Positions 48,880 through 59,699 of a DNA stretch of 64,000 nucleotides are shown here, in pieces. Position numbers and translations under genes: made by a program. The stretch comes from Glossina fuscipes (lineage: Eukaryota; Arthropoda; Insecta; Diptera; Glossinidae). Location: contig NW_024003855.1 in assembly GCF_014805625.2 (NCBI RefSeq), positions 433,004-497,003 of the forward strand, given 5' to 3'. The notes under the pieces are model-generated. The model saw nothing but the letters and a program-made list of their open reading frames with translations, searched no databases and was not told where the DNA came from. Position 1 is the first letter of the stretch. Each line of letters opens with the position of its first letter.

Positions 48880-50290
48880 TAGACAATCTATTAAACAGTT
48901 ATGAGTTACATCCAGATAAGGTGTCAAATTTTACTTCCAGTTGGCATTTGAAGTTTGATGGCAATAAAAATAAAGGCTTGACGATTGATAATTTTCTGTT
49001 CAAACTTTTATTATGCAAAACCTACGCGGAAATTCGGAATTGTTACGTCATTATCTTCACTTATTGTTCGTAGGAATAGATTTAGATTTGCATTGGAGAT
49101 ACCAAAGTAAAGTTGAGATGGCTAAATGGGAAGTCCTTGCCGTGAGTTTGGAATTACGTTTAAGTATAGAACTTCAGATTTGTATATAAGAGAGATGATT
49201 CGTAGTAGAAGACAAGGAGCCACTGAAAATTTCGGTACCTATTATGATGCAATTAACAGACAGAATGAAAGTTCCTATACCGGACAACGAATTAGTGGAG
49301 ACCCTGAAAGGGAATTTACGTCTGAAAGTTCACAAAGAATTAGCCCTTTTGAAATTACAACTACACCTCGTTTGAGAGAGTACGTTCTAAGACATGAACT
49401 TCTAGATGAAGAATTGAACATGTCTAAGTTCTATAAACCTAATATTCATCATGTTTTGGAAATGATTGAGGATGAAGAGATTGAGTAGGATGAATTTGAG
49501 GGTGATGGTGTGGAAGAACACAAACTAATAACGTGTTGGAATTGTTCGCAGTATGGTCACGGTTTCAAATACAGTCTAGCAAATAGGCGTTTATGTTGCT
49601 AAGGTTGTGGGAATCCACATATCCTGAAAGCAAATTGCCCTAAATTCAGGTAGTCTCCTAAAAACTCAAACAGAAACCTTCTGAATCGTCATAGGCCACC
49701 CAGAGCACATCAATAATAACTCGTCACGTCTCAGTCCAAACCACTCCGACAGACAATCTGAAAATTTTATTAAATGATCAGTCCAAAAAAATTCAGTTAG
49801 ATAATTATGTTCTCCTTTGTACGTCCAAGAACCTTGCACATAGGATACACAAACCTTATCATGTGCAATAACTTGAATACAATAAAAATAAAGCCAGAAT
49901 TTTTAATGAAACTTTGTCTGTTCTTTCAATTAATAAAAGGCCTAAATAGTCCACCATTCGATTACGTCGTTTTTGGAAATTTCTTTCAAATAAAGCAAAG
50001 ATATTCTGTTCCGTAGGCCCTTCAATAAGGTTAGTCAATACAATATACGTCTCTTTGTTTCTATTCAACTGTTTGATGAAAATGTGTTAGGTTTAGTTGA
50101 TACTGGTGTATCTGCCTCATTTTTTACTTCTGATTGGGCTAAAAAAAATAAATACCCATGGAGTTCACGGTATCCTTGAAAGCGGCTGACGGTAATAAAC
50201 TTGCTGCAGTAGGTTATATAACCACCTATGTGACCTTTCGAAGTAATATGAAAATGGATAGATTATTGATCGTATAACCCGTATATTTAT
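48880..50290 (+). pseudogene. Ty3/gypsy gag with zinc knuckles and protease (plus strand)
   Basis: The gag N-terminus is at 48930-49010 (SSWHLKFDGN, LTIDNFLFKLL). The capsid C-terminus is open from 49126 to 49488, including RSRRQGATENFGTYYDAI, FEITTTPRLREYVLRHEL, and an acidic end. After the TAG at 49486 the frame CWNCSQYGHGF and then CGNPHILKANC (49535-49645) gives two cysteine knuckles, both imperfect. The protease active site appears at about 50085-50120 as VLGLVDTGVSASFF (LDTGAS changed to VDTGVS). This gives a gag-PR order and plus orientation, opposite to the gypsy pol pieces on both sides. It is related to, but distinct from, the minus-strand gag at 11.8-12.3 kb. Confidence 0.75.
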
Positions 50291-51560
50291 CGTAAGCTTT
50301 TCATTTTCACCACATTTTTGACTCAAAGTATTAAGCGAGTGATCTTTGTTGCTTTTAATATCATTATTTTCTGTTGCCGTTATTTCTATATATGGAGTGG
50401 TTTTAGAATTTAGTTGTTGGGAAGTCTATTTAGTGCCAAGATACACCATTGCGGGGCTAGTGTCCAACAAGCGTTAATACAATTCTTATGGGATATATGA
50501 TTGCACGGAGTAATTACTAAGATATCCTAAATTTGGAATTTTTATTTGCATAATATGGATTGTATCAAACTGCTACTTAACAACTCTGTCTCATTAAGAC
50601 TATCCCTTGGTCCTGTAGCCATATTTATCATTTAAATGTAGATGCCAATTTGGAATCGAATCGCTAAAAATTAAAATTATGTGAAATCGCCGGATTTAAG
50701 TAAATCAAAGAAGTACAATGTATCGTGACATCTAAATTAGGTCCTTAAATTTAATAATATAATACCATATAGGTGATGTGTATTAGATGTAGATAATTGT
50801 AACATAATGTACTTTATAAGGAAATTGAATCAACAACCAAAGAAAAAAACAAAAGTATACAATACCATTAATAAATTCACATCTAATTGTTTATATGATT
50901 TACATATATACAAAAAAAAAAAAAAAAACATTGTTTAGCAATTAATGTGACATACACCAATTGTGCAAAAATATCAAAAACATTTATCAAAAAAATTTTT
51001 TGGCGAAAAAAGTATGACACACGCCGATTGTACAAATATGCCAAAAATTTAAATAAACACTATATAACTCTAGTGAAAGAAAAGAAGAACTTCAGAATTT
51101 TCAAATATTTTTTTATCGGTAAGGTAGAAAATAAAGTTCGTTCAAAATTATGTGTCTTTTCTCGAATGCGCATAGAGCGCTAACTAACATTAAATAAGAT
51201 CCACGGCAAATTGTGGGGTCTAAATCACAACTACATAACCATAGTTCTAAAGATATTTACCAATGAACAAACCAATTTAAAATAGTACGTCACGTCAAAC
51301 ATCCTAGAATAAATTTCTGATTCATTTATACACGATACAAAAAGGAATAGATGAGCTAAGAAAAACTGTGGTTTGATAATAAGAATATATCGAATATCAA
51401 CGGCTTCAAGCTCGAAAATAATCACGTATTCGTTTAATCAATTAAAATGGCGACGTTACAGCTATGAAGCGCCATCTTACAGCTACACAATTAACAAAAG
51501 ATATTTTACCACATGGAATGAAAAAAAAACCATTAATTTCAATCACGTTAGCGGAACACT
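50290..51560. other. Noncoding AT-rich stretch
   Basis: No supported gene. A degenerate duplication (TGACATACACCAATTGTGCAAA at about 50948 and TGACACACGCCGATTGTACAAA at about 51014) and a poly-A run near 50911 were noted. Confidence 0.45.
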
Positions 51561-51566
51561 AACAAC

Positions 51567-51690
51567 CTTCGAGATGGGCCCCAAATTGGTGGGAAACCAT
51601 TATGCCCCTTTAAGATGGGCTTCACATTAGTGAGAAACGAAGATACTCTTTGAAGATGGACCACAGGTTAGTGCGCCGACGCGTCTGTCT
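51567..51690 (+). repeat. Degenerate 40-41-bp tandem repeat, three units
   Basis: Units begin at 51567 (CTTCGAGATGGGCCCCAAAT), 51608 (CTTTAAGATGGGCTTCACAT), and 51648 (CTTTGAAGATGGACCACAGG). Each is followed by TTGGTG/TTAGTG. The period is 40-41 bases. Confidence 0.7.
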
Positions 51691-51829
51691 TTACTTCCAA
51701 AGGTTTTGTAAAATCCGGTTGTTATAACACAGGTTACCTGTCGTTCTCTCAGTTATGCCACAAGTTTGGCGCCAGTTTTTATATAACACAATAAAATTTG
51801 CCCTGACAGTCCTCTCATGTACAAAGTTG

Positions 51830-52260
51830 TTATCTACGGAAAGTTTGGGGAAACCCTCCGGTGCTACTTGAGGAGGGATTAAAGTCTATGAAATATGCGC
51901 ACTTGCCATAGCTAAGCCACCTAGTTCGTGAGAACGAGAGTGGTTCTATAATTTGCTCACGTATACTTCTTGAGCGGATACATCAAGAATTTTCACTTAT
52001 TTTCACGGTTTTTAGCCGTATACCAGACGGACGAAACAGAATGGGGACTTGTCCGTGAGCCTATTATTCACCCACCTGTCCATAAGTCTCCTTTCAGCCC
52101 TAAGAATATTCTTTCGGGAGATTCCGAAGTTTGGATTCGAAGACTCTTTAAAGCCTACTTTCCTCTCATGGTTAAACAGAATTTACCACATTCTTTTTGT
52201 TTTATTTTATTATTTCAGTAATTCGTTTAAATTACTTGATTAATATATAGAGATTTTTTT
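51830..52260 (+). repeat. Dispersed repeat, probable copy 3
   Basis: The right half aligns with 34490-34640: TTATTCACCCACCT-TCCATAAGTCTCC, GA-TTCCGAAGTT, then AAGCCTACTTTCCTCTCA. The left half (CTACTTGAGG, CCTAGTTCGTGAG) is weaker. The first two copies are at 17.5 and 34.3 kb. Confidence 0.35.
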
Positions 52261-53480
52261 CTTTTCCCATTTCTGCTTTATAGTAACAAAAGAAGTACTC
52301 ATATCACTTGTGCTGTTATAATTAATAATGGATATTTTATATGCTATGTTATATATTGATAATCGGAAAAATTATATTATACATATATATATATATATTC
52401 TTTATAACAACCATAATAGAACAAAAAGCGATTCTTTCCAATAACCATTATAGAACAAAAATCGAATACATCGCCTGTTGATACTGACGTTGTGTTGAAT
52501 TCTCTTCAATCTAAAAATGTCGGTGTTATACTACTGACGCCGATTATACTTGGCTTTGCTGCTGCATTCACATTGTTGATTGGTTTCACTGTTTGGTACT
52601 GTTCTGCATATACATTTTTGATGGTCAAATGTTGTAATGTACATTTTAAATAATGTCAGTTAGCTTACAAACAAATTAAACTTCGTTGAAAGTAAATTTT
52701 TTCACGCTTTTCTGGTGTTTTTGTTGCCATTGCATATTTTACAAACTATATTAATAAGCTTTCACAGAATTTACATTTACCTCGAATTACGGGAATTCTT
52801 GATAACAGTGGAGACTTCGTTTAAAATTTTGTTGTCTTAAGGAATTTATAGAATTATATTTTTTTTACGTGATTGTACTCAAATGCCTTTTTTTTTCTTT
52901 AACTGTAGTTGGAGTCATTTTGATTTATTATTCGAATTTGTGGACGTTTGTAAGCGTTAATTAAAGAAAATGTATTTTTTATTAATCTTACTTTTTATTT
53001 CTTTGATGCAGTTTAGTGGCAGTTTTAATGATTTATATTCTATTCTCCCTACGCACTTTTAGCGAATTCCGCAAGTTACACCATTTACAGTTTATTTATT
53101 TATATAATAGAAAACAAATTTTTATACTTTATCTGAGTAACATACCACTTTACACTACATAAGACACTAACATATATTACCTCATTACTGTACTTGCATG
53201 CCTGCCTGTCCTGCCGGAGTTTATTTTTTCTTTGTTGTACTCATGCGAAAGTATCAAATTGCGACAGATTTATTCGTCAGGGTCTTCTTTTTATTTTATT
53301 TATTTATATTATATTTTTCAAATTCTTATTTAGTTCTTAATCCATTTACTTACACTCTTGGCGATTTATTCAACTATTTCTTCCATACAACAAGGAGCAG
53401 TTCTCCTAGCCGTACTATAGTTTTCCATTCACTTTATTTTTTCCTTTCAATAGAGTCAAGAAATCATCAAAAATAATATG
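52260..53480. other. Noncoding AT-rich stretch
   Basis: No gene recognised. Contains an AT run at about 52380-52398 and a small direct repeat (ACCATAATAGAACAAAAAGCGA / ACCATTATAGAACAAAAATCGA, trimmed) at 52410-52465. Confidence 0.45.
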
Positions 53481-54330
53481 GCGTCAACGGGAATTATAAA
53501 AACTTTCCACATGTTTTCTTTTTATTGGTTCAATCCCATTAATCTTCGTGAAAATTATATGGAGAAATTCAACTGAACTCACACATTTAACTAGATAAAT
53601 TTTTAAACATTTTCTGAAATAATTCCGAGTCTTTTGTAAAATGAATTTTACTTCAATTTTTTTTGTGCACTCCATACGCAGACACATTTCCACCCTCGAT
53701 ATATTTTTTTTTTTTCTTTCTGTCATCACCGTCCTCCCTCCTCCGTACCGAAAAATTGACACTCACGCATGAGAACTTCAGGTTGATCTTAATTTTCTTC
53801 GACAGTCACATAGATATACCGCCGTATTTCCCTCTAAGAATGTTAGTTAATGGTTTAGATATTTTTGCGAAGTCTTTAAGAAAGCACCTATAGCACCCAG
53901 CCAGACCGGGAAACGACCAAATTCTACGTAATGTCGTTGGTTGGGGAAAATCTGTTATGGAGCTTACTTTGTCTGCACACGCGTTAATTTCGTTTCCTGT
54001 GACCATAAAACTTAGGTATTCTGTTTCCTGTTTGAAGAATTTTCTCAACGGAAATTTTCATATTTGCTTCTAGTAAAGGTCTGAGAACTGATTCAGCGTC
54101 CGTCAATGATCTTCTTTGGATTTTGAAAAATTATAACATCGTCGTTATAGACAAAGCAACATTTTCCACATGGTTACTCTCTTCTCAACTTCGGGGTAAT
54201 ATTAAGAAATTGAGAGGTCACCCTGCCTTAGTGTCGAAAGTTCTTGTGTTAAATATATCGCCCTTTTTCGGCATATGTAAAATCTAAGTGTGCTATTATT
54301 GCTTTAAAATTTGGCGACACGTTAAACGAT
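53480..54330 (-). pseudogene. Errantivirus-like gypsy RT / RNase H remnant
   Basis: On the minus strand the palm motif YNDDVIIF is read at about 54160-54135 (Y-x-D-D kept). An open stretch at 54048-53806 then carries the thumb/connection motifs of gypsy pol: FPQPTTLRRIWSFPGLAGCY, DFAKISKPLTNILRG. The last phrase is typical of the gypsy/17.6 (errantivirus) group. Further toward 53480 the frame degrades into what should be RNase H. Frame changes and stops are frequent. Gag and integrase were not recognised nearby, and the primer-binding site lies only about 0.7 kb upstream, so gag and most of the 5' pol are deleted. Confidence 0.7.
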
Positions 54331-54339
54331 GATAACACG

Positions 54340-54860
54340 TCGTTTGCATGTCCTACACATTTATTTGTTATTATTTAGTATTACTTGATAGTATCTCGCT
54401 GTTCCCGCAGAGCTTTTGTAAATTTTATCAGCGTCCTTTGCTCCAGCATATATATACGCACTGTTCCCTACTTCGAACGAGTTCAGGAAAAGATTTTACC
54501 GCATCTAAACTATCACTGCATACTATCTTTGTAATTTTTATTTCTTCATTTGCCTCCACCTGAGGGTCGGAATCTCTAAGGCTCCTAACCGACTTAGTGC
54601 CTTAATTTGGTTCTTTAATAAATTATTCTAAACATCTATCGTGGCTCGTTGGCCCTGAAGTGTGATGAGGAGTCAATGCATCGATTTACCTGATCTGGAT
54701 TCATAATTCCTTCTGAAAATTTCATACGCTCGAATAAATGGATAAATTCCTCTACCATTAAACACTTTGACTTTTTACTTTCTATTGTTATTTATTTATT
54801 TCCTCCTTCTCTCTTCCTGTTGAATGATCAATCTACTTATATGATTTTTCTGAATATTAG
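54340..54860 (-). other. Degenerate gypsy interior between leader and RT
   Basis: By position this is the gag/5' pol segment of the minus-strand gypsy copy, but only short unrecognisable frames remain. It is far too short to hold a complete gag, protease, and 5' RT, so an internal deletion is inferred. Confidence 0.35.
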
Positions 54861-54863
54861 TTC

Positions 54864-55060
54864 CTAACATAGCCTTTCGTCTTTCTTCTGCTGTTTTCTT
54901 CGTATCGTTGCTGTCCAAACCTTTGGCTGTTTTGGTAATTTCTTAGGCTTTTGTTTGTTTGTTGCTATGGTTAATTTACTTGTTGTTGCTGTTGATTTGT
55001 TTGTTGTTGTTGCTGGTTTCTTTGTTGGATTTATTTGTTGGACTTTGAACAGATTTTTTT
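54864..55060 (-). other. Leader region with CAA/TTG-rich low-complexity sequence
   Basis: The minus strand has an open 71-codon run rich in Lys, Thr, Asn, and Gln, driven by a (TTG)n-like tract on the plus strand at 54950-55030. It sits just downstream of the primer-binding site, where gypsy elements have an untranslated leader. Confidence 0.4.
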
Positions 55061-55078
55061 GGCTTCCGTTGGGCGCCA
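55061..55078 (-). promoter_or_regulatory. Gypsy-type primer-binding site
   Basis: The minus-strand sequence TGGCGCCCAACGGAAGCC begins with TGGCGCCCAACG, the lysine-tRNA-type primer site used by gypsy group elements. It directly adjoins the LTR-like segment starting at 55079. Confidence 0.7.
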
Positions 55079-55290
55079 ATTAACAACTAATGATAATGAT
55101 ATTGAGTCTCTAGCGAAGCGTGAACTAAAGTTAACAAAGTTCTAAATTTATTCGCTTTTGCTGCTGATGGCTATTCAGCTGACACTGCAGCGTTCATCAT
55201 ATTTCACACTAAGGATGTTTCTTGATGATAATGTGCTGTGTATGCGTCTGCAGTAGGATAGAGTCAGGTTTATGGCAATAATTTATAGAA
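55079..55290 (-). repeat. Inferred 5' LTR of the minus-strand gypsy element
   Basis: Lies immediately upstream (minus strand) of the primer-binding site. The part 55145-55290 is shared with 46150-46300. The minus-strand end reads ...GTTGTTAAT before TGGCGCC. The outer boundary is not fixed. Confidence 0.55.
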
Positions 55291-55299
55291 GCGTTAAAT

Positions 55300-56180
55300 A
55301 AAGATGATATATTTACATTAGGAATGGAATGAATGGAAAGAAAGCGTATCCAAAAAGAAATTCAAAATGTTATCACAAAATAATGATGGCCACTTATTAA
55401 CAATCATTTAGTGTGAAGCCCATAAGAGACAAACTCAAACAGTGCTAATTGATAGAGGAACTCAGTGCACTCTTCAATAACAGACCACAACAACAAATGA
55501 AAGTTCACTGAAAAATTCTTAAATAAACCTAAAGGCAACGATAAATGCTTGAATATTCGGTATTATAATTACTAGTTTGTAAACATCCTCTGCCACCATT
55601 CGTATTTCATTATAGACGCGAAGTAAATTTAACTGTGAAAATATTCGTTTGTTACACGGATTCAAGTCATGTATACGTAGTAAAATATGACTATAAAGGA
55701 CGGTAATGCCTTTCAAATGCCTAAAATATTGAAAAGGTTGCCAACCGTCCGAGTCTTTTTAAGAACAGAATGCAAAGCCAAAGCTGCACAAAAATTTATA
55801 GGTCCACCATGATTTTACTAATAAATCAAATTCTCCTTAATCTTATATTTGACCCTGTAAACGGTCATTGACTTAAAATTCAGAACACAATCTGCATCGG
55901 CAGTTTCAGGTCTGCCCACCACTTAAATATATGAGACATAATATGTGTATTTAATTCAAGATGTTTAGTGAAAAAGAAAAAATTCATGAATATTCAAAAA
56001 ATATGTAAAGAAAAGGGATGCTAATAACATGGAAGATAATATGTAGGGTAATATTATACTAATAAAAGTAATAATAATATCATCAATGTAAAGATCAATA
56101 ATAATATCAATATATACACACAACATAAAAATATTAATAATAACAACAGGATAATAATAATCACGCAAGAAAAAATTTTA
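55300..56180. other. Noncoding stretch
   Basis: No recognisable product. The segment 55960-56180 is A/T-rich and repetitive (AATAATAATATCAA variants). Confidence 0.4.
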
Positions 56181-56219
56181 ATAAAACCCGGTATTATATA
56201 CAGGGACAATAACAAAGAT

Positions 56220-56501
56220 CTACAGAAACAATAATCCCAACCTGCCGGGCCTGCCAGCGCTACATTTCAACTCTTCGGCAATATTCTCACTCAAAGCCTT
56301 ACTCAATAAAATTAGGGCTAACAGATAATGACAATAAATGAGAAAATTTCCATGGTCTTTGATCTCCGATGTTAGAACCTGCCGAAACTTTGCTCGGGCG
56401 TTCTCGTTGATAGTATATTGCTGAATCAAAATCTCTTTCAAGTTATCATACATACTATCACTCAGAGGACACTTAATAATCTCCAGTTGGGTAATGAGCA
56501 C
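56220..56501 (-). pseudogene. Possible gypsy gag fragment
   Basis: A 93-codon minus-strand open stretch contains MYDNLKEILIQQYTINENAR and later KFRQVLTSEIKDHG. This recalls the 'YD.LK..LI..+...E..R...LL...ELGD' helix pair of some gypsy (mag/CsRn1-type) gags. No zinc knuckle or pol follows. Tentative. Confidence 0.3.
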
Positions 56502-56509
56502 ATTTCGTG

Positions 56510-57050
56510 GTAAACCTCCACCACAAATAATAATCCTGAAACAAATCGTGGTACAACATGTCTAATTATTCTTGTGACTTTTTTGATTTTGCTTTAAGAT
56601 TGTGATGAATATCGTTAGTAGTTCTCGTGTTTCTCAGTAGATCAAGCAGGTCCTTACTCACAACGAATCTATGATATCCCGCTCAAAAATGTCAAATGAT
56701 TTGTTTAATATATCTATCCTCACCTATATATCATACAAAAACTTTTTCTTGAAAACCGTGCTCAACAAATTTGTTGCCTGTTTTCAAGACGATTGCCGTA
56801 CGCCTTTAAAAGCTTGAAGGATCGCCAACTTATGACAGAGTACAATTATAATATATTTTAAAAGATTCAAATGTTTAGATTATTACATACAAATAAATAA
56901 AATAATTTTCAGTACACTTAAACTTAAAACAAGAAAATTAAAAACTAACTAGGGGAATTATATTAGTTTTAAATAAAATGTTATAAGGTAGAAACGACGT
57001 AGCGTATCCCGATCTTAATTGCGAGTTGCAAGCTTCAGTCAAATTTCGGA
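56510..57050. other. Noncoding stretch
   Basis: No supported feature between the gag-like fragment and the copia 5' LTR. Confidence 0.4.
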
Positions 57051-57055
57051 AAAAG

Positions 57056-57141
57056 TGTTGATATAGAAAATTGAAAATAAAATAAGTTTCGAATTATATA
57101 CAAATCAAATAAAATTGTTATTATTATTATTAATGCGCCAA
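57056..57141 (+). repeat. copia 5' LTR
   Basis: Starts TGTTGATATAG and ends just before the primer-binding-site-like GGTTATAGG. It is about 86 bp, short for the superfamily, so it may have suffered internal deletion. Confidence 0.65.
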
Positions 57142-57157
57142 TAGGTTATAGGACTGC
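57142..57157 (+). promoter_or_regulatory. copia primer-binding site, degenerate
   Basis: GGTTATAGGACTGCT follows the 5' LTR immediately and matches the copia-type initiator-tRNA primer site at most positions. Confidence 0.5.
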
Positions 57158-57259
57158 TTACATAAAACAAAACATTGACTTAAAAAAAGGTGAAAAAATT
57201 GGAAATTACAAATGTGATCAAATAACAATTCTATTAAAAACCTGCGAGTGAGCGAATAC

Positions 57260-57980
57260 TTCGTAGAATGAAAATTTCCCATGAAGACTTACCTTCAAAT
57301 CAAAGAGCTATGAAAGGCCGTAAAAAGGCAAGGAATTTAGAGAGAAAAACATATCCAGGCGGACGCAGAATAAATTTTGATGATAGACAAGAAAATATTT
57401 CCCCATATTCGCGAAATATGGAAAATATTTTGCAGCCTTTTCGAAGGGAATGGTTTGATAAGACGTGTCAACCTTATACAAAGGTTCTGTGCAGTCAAGC
57501 TCAAAGTGAATGAAGTTCTTATAAAAGGACATAAATTGCGAACTGCTGGGGTTAAGCTAGACGAGGAATAGCTAGGTTGGCTGAAGTCGGCTGAACTCGC
57601 AGAAGAAAATAAGCCGATTACTATGGGAATACAAATTTCAGCAATAAGGATAACTGGCGATGGAATAAAATTAAAATTATTGCAAGAGGTAAATGTAGAA
57701 AATAATTCAGACACTGCTTTTCAAACGCGAAAGAAAGAATATAAATCCAAGGGGCGAAAATATTACAAGTGTCAACAATTTGCGCATATTGCGCATAGGT
57801 GGCAAAACAAATCCAGTAAAAAATAGGATAAAGATATAACTGCTTTATTTATAGCAAATAAAGTGAATAAAAATATATGGTTCCTTGATTCAGGTGTAAT
57901 AACAAATCGCAGTTTAGTAACATTCTTCAACAAAAGAATTTCGATATTATCATCGCAAAGAACTCAACAATATATGCAGA
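57260..57980 (+). pseudogene. copia gag C-terminus and protease
   Basis: Open stretches at 57268-57513 and 57623-57826 end in KYYKCQQFAHIAHRW (about 57757-57801), a CCHC knuckle in which the first Cys has become Tyr and the last Cys Trp. The protease active site follows: NIWFLDSGV (Asp at 57887-57889) in the expected 'W.LDSGAS' context, with the serine and alanine replaced. Later protease strands are obscured by stops. The function (RNA packaging and polyprotein cleavage) is lost. Confidence 0.7.
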
Positions 57981-58559
57981 AGCGGTCGTTACCATTGTAA
58001 CAAGAACAGCCATTGGTTCTAAAGAAAAAGCTGTAAATTTAATAACGTAATATTTGTGCCAGAGAATAGAGAAAAGAGACAATAAGGTAAAAGCCATCAG
58101 ATATATAAAGTTGTCAATCCGACTAGAACTGATAGCCATGATAATGGTATCTTTTAAATGAATGTGGCCAAGTATTTAGCAAATATGTCAATGGCCAAGA
58201 CGAGTGGTTATAACATACGCGTCATGCAAACAACAAAGTTCTAAAGATGATGGTTTTGAGTAGTATTACAAATATCATATTATGAACGACAGTTACATGA
58301 CTTCAAAAAAAAATTTGCATGACTACCGTAGTATAATAGGCAATCGTGCCACAAAAATTTTAAAATTTTTATTCTTTGCTCTAACGGAAATAATGTCGAT
58401 TGGCAGTTCACGACATATATTAATTTTTTAGATGATTAATCACGCAAAACTTTTGTCTACTTCATCAAAAGTAGAGGGAAATTCGTGAGCAAGTTTGACG
58501 AATTCAGAACTGATGTTAAAAAGCATGAAGGCTTTACGAAGGTACAATGACTGGGAGAT

Positions 58560-59585
58560 GAGAAAGAGGAGAATTCTTTGTACAGTCTAAAACAGGCTAG
58601 TAAAATTTAAAACAAGAAATTTGAACGTGTGCTTAAGAAAATTGGTCTTCAGTAAAGTAAACCCGAACGTTTTATTAACTGCGAGATATGAGAAAGAGAT
58701 ATCGCCATGCCAATTTACGTGGGTGATATACTCATATGTACAAACAACAAGAAGAGCATAGAGTACATTAAGAAAATCTTTGCCACAAATTAAAAATAAA
58801 GGACATTGCTCAAACGAGTTTCGGTATGAGGACGACAAGAAACACTAAAGCAGCTATGCTCTGGATGCATCAAGAACTATATATTAAAAAGTTGCTGAAA
58901 AGATTCAACATGGACACGTGCAAGTCTGTATTTACATCAATGGATTCCAACCAAAAGTTATCAAAAATTGTAAGTAATAGGAATCTGACTGCAGCAAATC
59001 AAGAAGTAATTGGTAGAATTTCATATGCTACTCAAATAAGCCTCCTCGACATTTGATATGCAGTATGCTTCATCACAAAATAACAGCAACCCTGAAAAAA
59101 CTCATTGCAAAATTTCTGTGACAATTTTAAGAAGTCTGAAAGCGACAAGCCGCCACAAACTGCAATTTAGCAATAGTCCCTGGGATTTGGATAGAAAGTT
59201 CACCACTGACGGTGTTTTTAAATCCCAGGGAGGCCTAGTAGTACGGATGTCGAAAAAAAAACAACTGTAGTTCTTTTTATCACTGAGACGGGATACATGG
59301 CTTTGGCCGCTGGTACACAACCGTCGTGATGGTTGAATAGTTTGTTAACACAATTAAGCCTAGAAAAGAAGGCGATAATCAAATGCGGTAGCAGAAGCGG
59401 TCTACTCTTGATACACAACGTGACTTGCCATGTCCGCTTAAAAGCCAGCGGCATACGGCATCACTTTGTGAAACCATTGTTGGATGCAATGAAACTAATA
59501 CTTGAAAATCTGAAGAACGATGGTGGCGGATGTAATGACTAAAGTAGTGCCGTTAAAGGGACATTAAGAATGTTCAGAATTACTA
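58560..59585 (+). pseudogene. copia reverse transcriptase / RNase H 3' part
   Basis: The RT active site is at 58716-58727 as YVGD instead of YVDD, in the phrase PIYVGDILICTNNKK. After a shift, 58826-59056 carries QELYIKKLLKRFNMDTCKSV and STMDSNQKLSK-type sequence, the usual 'YI.+LL.RF.M..CKPV.TPMD.N.KLSK'. RNase H: TGYMALAAGTQ (about 59290-59322), then ASGIRHHFVK (about 59446-59475), and finally VPLKGTLRMFRI (59545-59580), the C-terminal motif of this copia lineage. At least four frame changes. The first half of RT is absent. Confidence 0.8.
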
Positions 59586-59602
59586 ATTCAGTTTAGTAGG
59601 AG

Positions 59603-59692
59603 TGTTGGTATAGAAAATTGAATGTAAAGTAGGCAATCAGATACATGTAAGTATATGAAATAAAATTTTTATTATTATCACTGCGTCAATAA
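59603..59692 (+). repeat. copia 3' LTR
   Basis: Starts TGTTGGTATAG after a short purine-rich stretch (TAGTAGGAG) and ends near TGCGTCAATA. Pairs with 57056-57141. Confidence 0.65.
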
Positions 59693-59699
59693 AAACCTA

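Larger units (their letters stand above)
57056..59692 (+). mobile_element. Internally deleted Ty1/copia element with LTR pair
   Basis: The LTRs at 57056-57141 and 59603-59692 share TGTTG-TATAGAAAATTGAA, a -AAATAAAAT- block, TTATTATTAT, and TGCG-CAATA at their ends. Directly after the 5' LTR, GGTTATAGGACTGCT resembles the copia primer site GGTTATGGGCCCAGTC. Inside, in order, are gag end with zinc knuckle, protease, RT C-terminal half, and RNase H. The integrase and first half of RT are missing, so the element is only 2.6 kb. Coding regions carry stops and frameshifts. Confidence 0.8.

Noticed and set aside
53198..53476. 92-codon plus-strand hydrophobic open run
   Set aside because: Low-complexity TTT/TTA-rich translation with no domain; surrounded by minus-strand gypsy remains.
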